In this document: positions 9,053 through 18,034 of the stretch, piece by piece
Numbering within the stretch: the stretch's first letter is position 1
Layout of the letters: the number at the start of each line of letters is the position of its first letter
Source of the DNA: Bifidobacterium cebidarum
Lineage (GTDB): Bacteria; Actinomycetota; Actinomycetes; Actinomycetales; Bifidobacteriaceae
Assembly (NCBI RefSeq): GCF_009193305.1
Contig: NZ_WBVS01000008.1
Span: 1-64,000, forward strand
DNA length: 64,000 nt
Direction of reading: 5' to 3'
Program-made: the position numbers and the translations under genes
The notes under the pieces: model-generated
Databases searched by the model: none
Seen by the model: the letters and a program-made list of their open reading frames with translations, nothing else
Told to the model about the DNA's origin: nothing

Positions 9053-9997
9053 TCACTCAACGTCAGGGTTGACTTCGGCCTTGGTCAGCGCACCGGATTC
9101 GACACCCCAGTGCTGCAGGATCTTGCTGTAGGTGCCGTCATCCATCAGCTTCTGCATGGCCTTCTGCACAGCCTCGGTGGTGCCAGCGTCACCCTTCTTG
9201 ATGGCGATGGCGTTCGGCACGGAATCGAAGTCCTTGCCGAGCTGCTCGAGCTGGCCGTCAGTCTGCGCGATGGCGTAGCCGACCACCGGGGAGTCGGCGA
9301 AGAACACATCGGCCTTGCCGGTCACCACAGCGGTGGTAGCATCGGTCTGCTGCTTGGAGGACTGGATGGTGATGTCCTTCTTGCCGTCCGCCTTGCACTG
9401 CTTGGCGGTTTCGTTGATGGCATCCTCTTCCACAGTGCCGGTTTCCACGGCGACGTTCAGACCGCACAGATCGTTGGCGTCAACCTTGTTCGGGTTGCCC
9501 TTGGCCACCGCATAGGCCATACCGGAGGTGAAGTAGGAGACGAAATCAACCGATTCCATACGTTCCTTGGTGATGGTGAATGCCGCGATGCCCAGATCGT
9601 ATTTGGAGCCGATGGCCGGGATGATGGTATCGAAGTTGGAGGAGACGATCTCGGTCTTGAGGCCGAACACGTTGCCCAGAGCATGAGCCAGATCCATATC
9701 ATAGCCGATCTGGGTCTTACCGTCAGCATCCAGGAACTCAGCCGGAGCGTAAGACGGGTTGGTGCCGATGGTGAGCTTGTTATCCTTGGTGACGGATTCC
9801 GGCAGCAGCGCGGCGATAGCGTCATCCTTCTTGACGGAGCTCACATCATAGCTGGTGATGGTCTTGGCCTCACCGGAACCGGAATCGGAACCAGAGCCGG
9901 AAGTGGCTTCATCGGTGGTGCCGCAGGCGGCAGCGGTGAACAACATTGCCGCGCTCAGAGCGGCAGCTGCGAGGGTCTTCAGCTTCTTGAACTGCAT
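9053..9997 (-). CDS. Amino acid ABC transporter substrate-binding lipoprotein (copy 1)
   Basis: A 314-residue extracytoplasmic solute receptor. The start MQFKKLKTL (9997, preceded by GAGAAAGAT) leads a lipoprotein signal ending TAAAC, so Cys25 is the lipidated residue; the upstream in-frame Met at 10054 would precede the signal and is rejected. The mature part is a SBP_bac_3 fold: LTIGTNPSYAPAEF, IGYDMDLAHALG, ERMESVDFVSYF and a C-terminal DDGTYSKILQHWGV. It closely resembles the neighbouring copy 2 over its whole length, evidence of a tandem duplication. It serves the permease and ATPase encoded downstream. Confidence 0.93.
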   Translation of the reverse strand: MQFKKLKTLAAAALSAAMLFTAAACGTTDEATSGSGSDSGSGEAKTITSYDVSSVKKDDAIAALLPESVTKDNKLTIGTNPSYAPAEFLDADGKTQIGYDMDLAHALGNVFGLKTEIVSSNFDTIIPAIGSKYDLGIAAFTITKERMESVDFVSYFTSGMAYAVAKGNPNKVDANDLCGLNVAVETGTVEEDAINETAKQCKADGKKDITIQSSKQQTDATTAVVTGKADVFFADSPVVGYAIAQTDGQLEQLGKDFDSVPNAIAIKKGDAGTTEAVQKAMQKLMDDGTYSKILQHWGVESGALTKAEVNPDVE

Positions 9998-10138
9998 ATC
10001 TTTCTCTTCTTCTCTTGGGCGGCCGGCATTGATCGGCCGGCCGTCATCAATCATTAAGTATAGTTATACACTAACGTGCATACATATACAATTTGGTTGG
10101 CGCGATACAGAACCCTGACACCATATCACCCGTCTGTA

Positions 10139-11092
10139 TCATTCCGATACAGCGGGGTTGATTTCAGCCTTGTCGACAGCGCCGGAGGAGACACCCCACG
10201 TATCGAGGATCTTCTTATAGGTGCCGTCATCCATCAGCTTCTGGATGGCCTTCTGCACGGCCTCGGCGGTGGCGGAATCACCTTTCTTGATGGCCACGGC
10301 CTCAGGAGTCACACCGGTGTCATCGCCCAAAGCAGCCAGTGTATCGCCGGTCTGTTCGATGGCATAACCGGCCACCGGAGAATCGGCATAGAAGATGGAC
10401 GCCTTGCCGGAAGCCACTGCCGTGGTCACATCGGTCTGCAACTTGGAGGACTGGATGTCGATTTCAGGCTTGCCGTCAGCCTTGCACTGATCGTTGGCGG
10501 CGTTGATTTCCTCCTCCTGGGTGGTGCCGGTCTGCACAGCCACCTTGACGCCGCACAGGTTGGCGGTATCCACCTTGTCGGGATTGCCCTTCTTGGTCAC
10601 CCACGTGGAGCCGGCCTTGAAGTACGTAACGAAATCAACGGCATCCAAGCGTTCCTTGGTCACGGTGAACGACGAGATACCGATGTCGTATTTGGAGCCG
10701 ACGGACGGAATAATCGAATCAAATGTCGAGGAGACGGTCTTCTCTTTCAGACCGAACACAGCAGCCAGAGCCTTGGACAAATCGACATCGAAGCCGACCG
10801 GAGTCTTGCCATCCTCAGCCAGGAATTCAGCCGGAGCATACGAGGTATCAGTACCGACAGTAAGCGTACCGTCGCCCGCTACCGAATCAGGCAGCAAAGC
10901 GGCGATGGCATCATCTTTCTTGATGCTGCTGGTATCGAAACCTTTGGTGCTCGAATTGCTGGACGAACCGGAATCAGCGCTTGCCGAAGCATTGCCGGCA
11001 TTGTCACTGGTGCCACAGGCAGCCATAGCGATAAGCATTGCCGCGCTCAACGTAGCAGCGGCCACAGATTGCATTCCCTTGCTTAAAGACAT
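10139..11092 (-). CDS. Amino acid ABC transporter substrate-binding lipoprotein (copy 2)
   Basis: A 317-residue paralogue of copy 1 and the first gene of the operon. The start at 11092 (GAGAGGAAATCCA upstream) gives a lipoprotein signal ending AMAAC, lipidated Cys26. The mature sequence shares the SBP_bac_3 landmarks (LTVGTDTSYAPAEF, VGFDVDLSKALA, ERLDAVDFVTYF, DDGTYKKILDTWGV). Differences cluster where ligand contacts usually lie: copy 1 has SGMAYAVAKGNPNK where copy 2 has AGSTWVTKKGNPDK. The two copies may therefore bind different amino acids and feed one transporter. The 141-base spacer between them shows no strong terminator. Confidence 0.93.
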   Translation of the reverse strand: MSLSKGMQSVAAATLSAAMLIAMAACGTSDNAGNASASADSGSSSNSSTKGFDTSSIKKDDAIAALLPDSVAGDGTLTVGTDTSYAPAEFLAEDGKTPVGFDVDLSKALAAVFGLKEKTVSSTFDSIIPSVGSKYDIGISSFTVTKERLDAVDFVTYFKAGSTWVTKKGNPDKVDTANLCGVKVAVQTGTTQEEEINAANDQCKADGKPEIDIQSSKLQTDVTTAVASGKASIFYADSPVAGYAIEQTGDTLAALGDDTGVTPEAVAIKKGDSATAEAVQKAIQKLMDDGTYKKILDTWGVSSGAVDKAEINPAVSE

Positions 11093-11238
11093 TGGATTTC
11101 CTCTCTCCGTATAGTCAACCGGGCGGGTATATTTCCCAGTTGGCTCCAGAGCGTAGGTTTGCAATGCTACAGAGCGGTTAATATTGCGAGATAATGCTCA
11201 CGTTATGGACATCTTGGCGGTGTCATCATCTACAAAAA

Positions 11239-11268
11239 GGCTCTTCTCGATAATCATTGAGAAGAGCC
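11239..11268 (-). terminator. Rho-independent terminator of smpB
   Basis: Perfect 10-base arms GGCTCTTCTC / GAGAAGAGCC around a 10-base loop, followed on the minus strand by TTTTTG. It begins 31 bases after the smpB stop. Confidence 0.85.
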
Positions 11269-11299
11269 ACTCCAGCGTTCAGCGCGACGCCCGTAGTAT

Positions 11300-11776
11300 T
11301 CAGTGACGCATATTGGCGTAACGCATCGCACGCAATGCTTCGCGCTTGTCCTGCTCCTCGCGCAACGCCTGGCGTTTGTCGAATTCCTTCTTGCCTCGAG
11401 CCAGTGCGATGGAAGCCTTGACCCGACCGTCTTTGAAATACAGACTCAACGGCACAATCGTGTATCCTTTGGCTTCGATGCCCCGGGACAGTTTGGTGAT
11501 CTGCTGACGATGCAGCAACAGTTTGCGCTTGCGCTTCGGCGCATGGTTGTTCCACGTACCGTTCAGGTATTCGGGGATATTGGCTCCTTCCAGCCACATC
11601 TCGCCTCGGCGGTCAATGGATATGAACGCCTCGGACAGCGAGGCGCGACCTTCACGAAGCGACTTCACTTCAGTGCCGGTCAATGCGATTCCCGCCTCGT
11701 ACTTGTCTTCGATGGCGTAGTCATGCCGCGCCTTCTTATTCTGCACAATGAGTTTTTCGCCGGTTTCCTTGGCCAT
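11300..11776 (-). CDS. smpB: SsrA-binding protein SmpB
   Basis: SmpB binds tmRNA and delivers it to stalled ribosomes during trans-translation. The 158-residue length is typical. Conserved features are [32 protein letters not shown]-type N-terminal sequence, the central KRKRKLLLH, and a basic C-terminal tail starting [20 protein letters not shown] that becomes helical in the mRNA channel. The start at 11776 has the strong ribosome site GAGAGGAGGGATC; the earlier in-frame Met at 11854 is rejected. The tmRNA gene itself is not in this window. Confidence 0.95.
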   Translation of the reverse strand: MAKETGEKLIVQNKKARHDYAIEDKYEAGIALTGTEVKSLREGRASLSEAFISIDRRGEMWLEGANIPEYLNGTWNNHAPKRKRKLLLHRQQITKLSRGIEAKGYTIVPLSLYFKDGRVKASIALARGKKEFDKRQALREEQDKREALRAMRYANMRH

Positions 11777-11831
11777 GATCCCTCCTCTCATTACCTTATG
11801 TCGTTTGTTGATTGACGCGTAAGCAAATAAA

Positions 11832-11871
11832 GCGTATGACCCCCTCCATGTCAATGGAAGGGGTCATACGC
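11832..11871 (-). terminator. Terminator after the CHAP hydrolase gene
   Basis: Arms of 18 bases (11832-11849 and 11854-11871) with one mismatch and a GTCA-type tetraloop, followed on the minus strand by a T-rich TTTATTTG. It begins 13 bases after the CHAP gene stop. Confidence 0.8.
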
Positions 11872-11883
11872 GCAGTATGGGCG

Positions 11884-13230
11884 TCAGTGCACGTACCAGT
11901 AAGCACTGGCATTTGACAGGACGCGCGAACTCACAACAAATGGGCCCATGACATTCATCTCAGAGATCGTCACCGTGTTGCCTGATACCGCTTCCACCAC
12001 AGCCACATGGCCATATGTGCCGTCTGCACCTGCGACCCCTGGCGGGAAGGACAATGCTGCACCCACCTGAGGAACGTGATCCACACGCAGACCATATCGA
12101 GGCGCATTGAGATACCATTCGCCACCGTTATGAAGGTAGGAAGGGGTGCCAATACCCATCGCCTTGCGTCGGTTGTATGCGTACCATGTGCACTGACCGG
12201 CAACATACATATTGCCAACATCGCCATTGGATGTGCCTTGGCCGGTGCTACTACCCGCAGAACTGCTGCCGCCGCCAGAAACAGTGCCACCGGTACTGCC
12301 GCCAGAAACAGTGCCGCCGCTGCTTTGCTGCTGCCCATTGCTTACCTGGCCACCAGCAGCAGCCTGTTCCTGAATATACTGCTGGTTATAGGAATCCACT
12401 CGTGACGCCAGCAGCACGCTCTGCGCTGCCTGAGCTGCCTGCTGATCCTTCAAGTCGGAGACCATGGAGGTCAACTCGTTGCGGCGCTGCTCGCCTTCCT
12501 GACGCAGCTGTTCAAGAGCGTCACGTTCATTCTGCGCGTTTTCGGCAGCGGTCTGTGCCGCGGCAGACTTCTGATCGGCCTGGGTTTTCAGCGTGGCGAT
12601 CTGCTTCTCGATGGCGGCAAGACGCTCTCCACGGTTTTTGGATGTGTTGAGATTGCTCGCGGCCGACGATGCGGCGTTGGCCTCATTGCGAGACAATGCA
12701 TCGCGGGACTGCATGGAATTCACGAAGTCCTGCGTGCTGCTGGCACCGGTGACCACGCTCATGACCTCGGACGTATTCGAGCCATGCATGCTGTCTCGGG
12801 CAATCTGGGCGACGGCGGCATGAGCATCGTCATAGTCTTTGCCGGTCTGCTCGATCTGCTTTTCGAGGTTTTCCTTGTCCTTCTGCGCAGCCTCGAGGCG
12901 CTGCGCCGCCGCCTCGGCTTCCTCCTGGGCCGTAGCCGCATCGGCATTGGCCTGTGTGACCTTATCCTGAGCGGCGACGATCTTGTTGTTGGTCAGATCG
13001 TCGAGCTCGACGATCTTGTTGGCAAGCTCAGTGCTGACACCGGCCAACTGCGCTTTCAACTGTGCCTCTCGCGCCACGGATGCCGCATGCTGGTTCTGCG
13101 CATTGACCAGATTGGAATAGGTGTTCGCCTCGGCGGGCTGCACGGGAGCCAGCACAAATCCGGCCACGCAGCACACGCCCGCAGTCAACGCTGCCAATGC
13201 GGGCTTTATTGTGTTCGTCGTCTTATTCAT
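11884..13230 (-). CDS. Secreted CHAP-domain peptidoglycan hydrolase with coiled coil
   Basis: A 448-residue secreted protein organised like PcsB or the RipC/CwlO group. A signal peptide ends near PAEANTYSN. A long Ala/Gln/Glu-rich coiled coil follows (about 40-300, with stretches such as AQEEAEAAAQRLEAAQKDKE). Next are a Gly/Ser linker with repeated SGGTVSGG units and a C-terminal CHAP domain. Catalytic Cys347 lies in GQCTWYAYN, His408 in YGHVAVVEA, and a polar third residue in SEMN. CHAP enzymes cut peptide bonds in peptidoglycan. It lies directly after ftsE-ftsX on the same strand, and FtsEX is known to activate such coiled-coil hydrolases at the septum, so this is probably its effector. 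The start at 13230 uses AAAGGA. Confidence 0.88.
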   Translation of the reverse strand: MNKTTNTIKPALAALTAGVCCVAGFVLAPVQPAEANTYSNLVNAQNQHAASVAREAQLKAQLAGVSTELANKIVELDDLTNNKIVAAQDKVTQANADAATAQEEAEAAAQRLEAAQKDKENLEKQIEQTGKDYDDAHAAVAQIARDSMHGSNTSEVMSVVTGASSTQDFVNSMQSRDALSRNEANAASSAASNLNTSKNRGERLAAIEKQIATLKTQADQKSAAAQTAAENAQNERDALEQLRQEGEQRRNELTSMVSDLKDQQAAQAAQSVLLASRVDSYNQQYIQEQAAAGGQVSNGQQQSSGGTVSGGSTGGTVSGGGSSSAGSSTGQGTSNGDVGNMYVAGQCTWYAYNRRKAMGIGTPSYLHNGGEWYLNAPRYGLRVDHVPQVGAALSFPPGVAGADGTYGHVAVVEAVSGNTVTISEMNVMGPFVVSSRVLSNASAYWYVH

Positions 13231-13309
13231 GGACGAATGATCCTTTCTTGCCATACAAGTGCACACCATAACATGCGAATCTGAGAATGCCAGTGGCACT
13301 CCGGCAAAC

Positions 13310-14233
13310 TTACGCTCTCAGATAACGCCTCAGCGAGATGGTGGAGGCAATAACCGACAGCAATATCGCGCCTAGCACCAGGAACGGCGAGATCATCAGT
13401 ACTGTAAGTTGATTCACATATGGAATCCAAGTGACGGACTGGGCCAACCAACCGGTGATGAACACACGCACGATCATCGAAAGCATCAGGCAGGAGAGCA
13501 CAGACCCCAACAGGGATGCGATGGCGCCCTCTAGGATGAACGGCAATCGAATGGTCCAGTTGGAGGCGCCCACATAGCGCATGATCTCGGTTTCCGTGCG
13601 TCTTGATGCTGCGGACATACGAATCGTGGTTCCGGTTAGCAGAATGGCGACCAATACCATCACGCCTGCCAGCACCGCCGTAACTGCGGTGGCACGGTTC
13701 AGCACGGCGAAGACCGGGTCGAAGATCTGCCGCTGATCGGTCACGTCCTCCACGCCTTCCTTACCGGAAAGCACTTCGGCCACCACCTGGTATTTGGTGG
13801 GATCCTTGAGCTTCAGCCACAACGAATCCTGCATGTCATCGGCGGTCAGGGTGCGCCCCTGGAATTCGCCGTTCGGATACTGCTTGGTGAACGTGTTGTT
13901 ATAGAAATCCTGCTTGCTGACGTAATCGATTTTGGCCACTACGTCATTGAGCTCGTCGCGAATGGTCTTCTGCAGATCGGTGATCTCCTGGGCGGAAGGC
14001 GACTTGCCCGAGGCGCAGTTAGCGGACTGACTGGTGCCGTCCGGGCACAGCCAGACCACGACCTCGACCTTGTCATACCAATCGCCTTTGGCCTTGGTGA
14101 TCTGCGCCTGGGTCAGCACCGATGCGCCGATGAACAGGAATGAGATGAACGTGACCAACATCAGCGAAAGCAACATGGCCAGGTTTCGTCTCAGATTGGT
14201 CCAGGTTTCAGACAAAATGAATTGCGCACGCAT
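13310..14233 (-). CDS. ftsX: Cell division protein FtsX
   Basis: The 307-residue membrane partner of FtsE. It has four predicted TM helices: one after the short N-terminus (LAMLLSLMLVTFISFLFIGA), then a large extracellular loop of about 120 residues, then three more (TAVLAGVMVLVAILLTG, ILEGAIASLLGSVLSCLMLS, MISPFLVLGAILLSVIAST). The extracellular loop (with GKSPSAQEITDLQKTIRDEL) is where FtsX normally contacts a peptidoglycan hydrolase. The gene begins 6 bases after ftsE with a GGGGGAG ribosome site and is followed by the CHAP hydrolase, an arrangement that supports a FtsEX-hydrolase complex. Confidence 0.94.
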   Translation of the reverse strand: MRAQFILSETWTNLRRNLAMLLSLMLVTFISFLFIGASVLTQAQITKAKGDWYDKVEVVVWLCPDGTSQSANCASGKSPSAQEITDLQKTIRDELNDVVAKIDYVSKQDFYNNTFTKQYPNGEFQGRTLTADDMQDSLWLKLKDPTKYQVVAEVLSGKEGVEDVTDQRQIFDPVFAVLNRATAVTAVLAGVMVLVAILLTGTTIRMSAASRRTETEIMRYVGASNWTIRLPFILEGAIASLLGSVLSCLMLSMIVRVFITGWLAQSVTWIPYVNQLTVLMISPFLVLGAILLSVIASTISLRRYLRA

Positions 14234-14239
14234 AGCTAG

Positions 14240-15451
14240 CTACTCCCCCTTCTTGTCAGCGTCAGCGTTCTGTTCGTCGGATGGTGCAGGCGGCATAGGG
14301 GGCGCGGGCGGCGCCGGAGGAGGAGCAAGCGGAGAGGCCTCGGCTGTCGAACTTCCAGTCTCAGCACTGTGCACATGCGTTGCAGTTTGACCGGCGACTT
14401 CGGTGGAGTCCGACGGTGATGATGGCGCGGGTACGCGGGGAGGCGCGAATCGGGAATCGTCACGGGCATCGGCAGGAGGCATCGCCTCATCAGCCGTATC
14501 CTTCAATGGGTCGAACGCCTGCGTTTCCTCCAACGCAGCGGCCTGCTCGTCGAGCGGCAGTCCCTTGCCCCAGGTCAACGTGTCTTCAATGGGAGCGAAC
14601 GTCTCGCCATAGCGGCCGGTGCGTCCGGAATGCACGGAATTGGCCAGACGAGCAATACCTTCAGACTGGCCCTCGCCTACTTCGATCGCGGCACGAGCCG
14701 GCACGGCGATATGGTTGGCCTTGTCCGAGCGAGCTTCGACTTCGGCATCCGGGAAGAACAGCGCGGAATCATAGGAACCATGGGCTTCGTCACGCACGAT
14801 TTTGCCATTGTGGAGTTCCACCACGCGCTTGCGCATGGAATTGACGATCTCCTCGTTATGCGTAGCCATCACCACGGTGGTACCGGTACGGTTGATGGAG
14901 TCCAACACCTCCATAATGCCCAGCGACGTGGTCGGGTCAAGGTTGCCGGTGGGCTCATCGGCCAGCAGAATCTGCGGATGGTTCACATACGCGCGGGCGA
15001 TAGCCACGCGCTGCTGCTCACCACCGGAGAGCTCATGCGGATAATTCTTTTCCTTACCGGTCAAGCCAACCGTATCAAGCACCTTGGGGACCAACGACTT
15101 GATGGTCGAGCGGCGGGTGCCGATCACCTCGAGCGCGAACGCCACATTCTCCCACACCGTCTTGTTGTTCAGCAGCTTGTAGTCCTGGAACACGAAGCCC
15201 AAGGAACGACGATACTGCGGCACCTGACGGTTGGAGATGCGGCGCAGATCGTTGCCCGCCACGCGGATCTCACCGCTGGTGGCTTCCTCTTCGCGCAGCA
15301 GCAGGCTGAGCAGCGTGGTTTTGCCGGAGCCAGACGCGCCCACCAAAAACACGAAATCACCGCGTTCAATATCAAGATCGATATTGTCAAGTGCCGGACG
15401 CGTACCCTTGGGGTAGATCTTGGACACTTTGTCCAATGAGATCAATGCCAT
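14240..15451 (-). CDS. ftsE: Cell division ATP-binding protein FtsE with long C-terminal tail
   Basis: A 403-residue ATPase of the FtsEX complex, which uses ATP to switch on septal peptidoglycan hydrolysis. Walker A is GASGSGKTT, the signature [14 protein letters not shown], Walker [14 protein letters not shown] and the switch MATHNEE. The standard FtsE domain ends near residue 230. The additional 170 residues are low-complexity and acidic, ending in a proline-rich run ([15 protein letters not shown]) before a charged tail. This extension is cytoplasmic and probably disordered; its role is unknown. The start at 15451 has AAAGGAAACG upstream. Confidence 0.94.
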   Translation of the reverse strand: MALISLDKVSKIYPKGTRPALDNIDLDIERGDFVFLVGASGSGKTTLLSLLLREEEATSGEIRVAGNDLRRISNRQVPQYRRSLGFVFQDYKLLNNKTVWENVAFALEVIGTRRSTIKSLVPKVLDTVGLTGKEKNYPHELSGGEQQRVAIARAYVNHPQILLADEPTGNLDPTTSLGIMEVLDSINRTGTTVVMATHNEEIVNSMRKRVVELHNGKIVRDEAHGSYDSALFFPDAEVEARSDKANHIAVPARAAIEVGEGQSEGIARLANSVHSGRTGRYGETFAPIEDTLTWGKGLPLDEQAAALEETQAFDPLKDTADEAMPPADARDDSRFAPPRVPAPSSPSDSTEVAGQTATHVHSAETGSSTAEASPLAPPPAPPAPPMPPAPSDEQNADADKKGE

Positions 15452-15541
15452 ATCCGTTTCCTTTTGTCAGATTGTGTTTTTGGTGGGTGGTGTGTGTAAA
15501 CAAAGTACGCAGACCTGCAGGCCCAAGCCCTCAGCCAGCCG

Positions 15542-16666
15542 TTACTCCTCGGATTCGGCCTGACGACGCTGCTCGTGGCGCCAGCGGATACCGGCTTCGA
15601 TGAAGCCGTTGATATCGCCGTCGAACACGGCCTGCGTCTGGCTGGTTTCGTAACCGGTGCGAAGATCCTTGACCATCTGATACGGGTGCAGCACGTAGGA
15701 GCGCATCTGGTCGCCCCAGCTGGCCTTGATGTCGCCGGCGAGCTCCTTCTTCTTTTTGGCTTCTTCCTCGTGGCGCAGCACCAGCAGTCGGGACTGGAGC
15801 ACGGCCATGGCGGAGGCACGGTTCTGAATCTGGGAGCGCTCATCCTGCATGGTAACCACGATGCCGGTGGGCAAATGGGTGATGCGCACAGCGGAGTAGG
15901 TGGTGTTCACACCCTGGCCGCCGGGGCCGGAGGAGCAGTAGGTGTCCACGCGGATATCGGTATCCGGAATGTCGATGTGATCGGTGGCCTCGACCAGTGG
16001 CACCACTTCGACCGCAGCGAAGCTGGTCTGGCGGCGGCCCTGGTTATCGAACGGGGAGATGCGCACCAGACGGTGGGTGCCGCCCTCCACGGAAAGGCGA
16101 CCGTATGCGTACGGGGCATCCACCTGGAAGGTGGCGGACTTGATGCCGGCCTCTTCGGCGTAGGAGGTGTCCATCACCTTGGCCTTGAATCCGTTACGCT
16201 CGCAGTAGCGTAGGTACATGCGCAGCAGCATCTGGGCGAAATCGGCGGCATCCACACCGCCAGCGCCGGAGCGAATGGTCACCACGGCGGAACGCTCGTC
16301 GTATTCGCCGTCGAGCAGGGTCTGAATCTCCATCTGGTCGAGATCCTTCTGAATCTCACCGATTTCGTTCTGGGCGTCATCGAGGGAATCCTGATCGCCT
16401 TCCTCGCGACCGAGCTCCACAAGCGTCTCCACATCGTCGATGCGCTGGGATGCGGAGTTCAGTCGCTTGAGCTGGGACTCAGTAGCGGAAAGCTTGCTGG
16501 TCACCTTCTGGGCGTTTTCAGGATCGTCCCACAGACCTGGAGCCGCAGCCTGAGCCTCGAGTTCCTTGATTTCGGCCTTGAGTCGGTCCACGTCCAGCGC
16601 CTTGGCGATGGAATCATACTTGGCACGGGCCTCGCCGATTGCCTGGGTAAAGTCAAATTCTGCCAT
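15542..16666 (-). CDS. prfB: Peptide chain release factor 2
   Basis: RF2 recognises UAA and UGA stop codons and triggers peptide release. The protein has 374 residues, with an N-terminal coiled-coil domain 1. The stop-codon recognition motif SPF is in [10 protein letters not shown], and the catalytic GGQ is in [12 protein letters not shown]. The reading frame is continuous from the ATG at 16666, so the programmed +1 frameshift known from many bacterial prfB genes is absent. It lies 90 bases upstream of ftsE; the order prfB-ftsE-ftsX is common in Actinobacteria, sometimes with smpB following, as here. Confidence 0.96.
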   Translation of the reverse strand: MAEFDFTQAIGEARAKYDSIAKALDVDRLKAEIKELEAQAAAPGLWDDPENAQKVTSKLSATESQLKRLNSASQRIDDVETLVELGREEGDQDSLDDAQNEIGEIQKDLDQMEIQTLLDGEYDERSAVVTIRSGAGGVDAADFAQMLLRMYLRYCERNGFKAKVMDTSYAEEAGIKSATFQVDAPYAYGRLSVEGGTHRLVRISPFDNQGRRQTSFAAVEVVPLVEATDHIDIPDTDIRVDTYCSSGPGGQGVNTTYSAVRITHLPTGIVVTMQDERSQIQNRASAMAVLQSRLLVLRHEEEAKKKKELAGDIKASWGDQMRSYVLHPYQMVKDLRTGYETSQTQAVFDGDINGFIEAGIRWRHEQRRQAESEE

Positions 16667-16919
16667 CGTGTTTTACCTTACTGTGTATTCTTGAAAGTTC
16701 CTTAGTGCCACGTCCTTGTTGACAGCCTGTGCACATTCCGTCGCTGGATCCTGCATTAATGCCGATTGCCGACTTCTTGTCGCGGTAATTGCCTGAATGT
16801 TAGTAATCGTCCGGCATCGGCCAGTGATGCTCATGATGTTTCGCTGACCGCGCAATTCGGAAGTGTTACAACTTGCAACAGGACGTGCAAACCGCAGACA
16901 CGAATGCGCACAGGCAGCG

Positions 16920-17051
16920 TCAAAGTCCGGCGTAGATTGCCGGGATGACCAGGGAGCCAAGCCTGGCCACAGCTATGACAACGCACACCACGCGCACCAT
17001 GGTGCGGCGGCGGTTCTCACGCTGCTGACGGCTGTCCTGATACTCACTCAC
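16920..17051 (-). CDS. Small single-pass membrane protein, probably leaderless
   Basis: A 43-residue reading frame starting GTG: MSEYQDSRQQRENRRRT, then a hydrophobic helix (MVRVVCVVIAVARLGSLVI) and PAIYAGL at the end. The basic N-terminus followed by one TM segment predicts a small inner-membrane protein with its N-terminus inside. There is no ribosome site. A good promoter (TTTACA, 16 bases, TATACT) ends only 9 bases before the GTG, so transcription probably begins at or within a base or two of the start codon. It is upstream of prfB on the same strand. The function is unknown. The Arg in the middle of the helix is unusual. Confidence 0.6.
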   Translation of the reverse strand: MSEYQDSRQQRENRRRTMVRVVCVVIAVARLGSLVIPAIYAGL

Positions 17052-17060
17052 GAGGTCAGA

Positions 17061-17088
17061 AGTATAGACGAATCCTCAGACCTGTAAA
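17061..17088 (-). promoter_or_regulatory. Sigma-70-type promoter of the 43-residue gene
   Basis: On the minus strand TTTACA (17088-17083) and TATACT (17066-17061) are separated by 16 bases. The distance from TATACT to the downstream GTG is 9 bases, which predicts a leaderless mRNA. Confidence 0.6.
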
Positions 17089-17198
17089 GAAACCCAACAT
17101 CGCCCTATCAACGCATATTTGTGCGGCTTTGCGTACAGAGGTACAAAGTATTCACGACCTCAGTCGCGCACAACTCCGTGCCGGCATCCCCTTCACCC

Positions 17199-17307
17199 TT
17201 GACTGTAGGTTTTTTGACACTGACTGTAGGAATTTGGACGAAAAACGTTGAAAAACCTACAGTCAACGTTCAAATTCCTACAGTCAACGTTGAAAAACCT
17301 ACAGTCA
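17199..17307. repeat. Five-copy two-variant inverted repeat cluster
   Basis: Variant A (TTGACTGTAGGTTTTT) and variant B (TGACTGTAGGAATTTG) occur in the order A+, B+, A-, B-, A-. A+B+ (17200-17236) can pair with the terminal B-A- (17271-17307) in a stem of about 37 bases with four mismatches in the middle, leaving one A- copy in the loop. It lies 38 bases past the def stop, so it would be at the 3' end of the def mRNA. Confidence 0.8.
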
Positions 17308-17344
17308 TGGCGATCACGGTGACGTTGGAGTGAGGCGAATCGGT

Positions 17345-17998
17345 TTACAGTGCGAAACCGAGCTCTTCGGCGGCCTCGGTAGGCACCGGATCGTTGCACC
17401 AGTAGTCTTCGAGGTTTTCGTACGTGGTCAACGACCTGATCTCAGCGCGATCGATATAGAGCTCGCCGCTCAGATGATCGGTTTCGTGCTGGAAGATGCG
17501 CGCAGGCCAGCCATGCAGCTTTTCGGTATGGTGCTTGCCGTCTTCATCGTCCCATTCGGCAGTGATGTCGAGCCAACGCTTGCGCACGGCCTGATAGCCG
17601 TCGAAGCTCAGACACCCTTCATAGAAGGATGCCGTCGCATCTCCTGCAGGCGTGTACTTCGGATTGATGATCGCATGGAAGGGGAATTCGGCGATCTCAC
17701 GAGGATCATCCTCATCGTCGCGCACATGGTCTTCGACCACGGCGAGTGCCAGGCCAAGACCAATCTGGGTGGCCGCCAGGCCTACGCCCGGGGCTTCGAG
17801 CATTGTGGTACGCATCGTATCGATGAGTTTGGCCAACGTGCGCTTGGAAAGCTGGCCATTGTAGGCCATGGTCTGCTGGCGCAGCACCGGCTCACCAGCC
17901 TGCACGATCGGCAGGATCTTCTCCTTGCCGCCGGTTTTGATGAGTTGCTCAACAATGCGATTGAGCTCAAGGTCGACTTTGGTGTTCTTTCCAAACAT
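17345..17998 (-). CDS. def: Peptide deformylase
   Basis: Removes the formyl group from the N-terminal methionine of new proteins. All three family motifs are present in this 217-residue metalloenzyme: GVGLAATQIGL (motif 1), EGCLSF (motif 2, metal-ligand Cys) and QHETDHLSG (motif 3, HExxH metal site). It has a longer N-terminal part than the E. coli enzyme (about 168 residues), as in other Actinobacteria. The ATG at 17998 follows AAAGGAACC. It starts 36 bases after the glmM stop, so the two may be co-transcribed. Confidence 0.95.
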   Translation of the reverse strand: MFGKNTKVDLELNRIVEQLIKTGGKEKILPIVQAGEPVLRQQTMAYNGQLSKRTLAKLIDTMRTTMLEAPGVGLAATQIGLGLALAVVEDHVRDDEDDPREIAEFPFHAIINPKYTPAGDATASFYEGCLSFDGYQAVRKRWLDITAEWDDEDGKHHTEKLHGWPARIFQHETDHLSGELYIDRAEIRSLTTYENLEDYWCNDPVPTEAAEELGFAL

Positions 17999-18034
17999 TG
18001 AGGTTCCTTTGTGGGCGTTCCTGTGCGGGAGGGA

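Noticed and set aside
16666-16700. Programmed frameshift in prfB
   Set aside because: The RF2 frame is continuous from its start codon, and no early TGA is present.
17199-17307. CRISPR-like array
   Set aside because: Repeats occur in both orientations with no regular unique spacers and no cas genes nearby.
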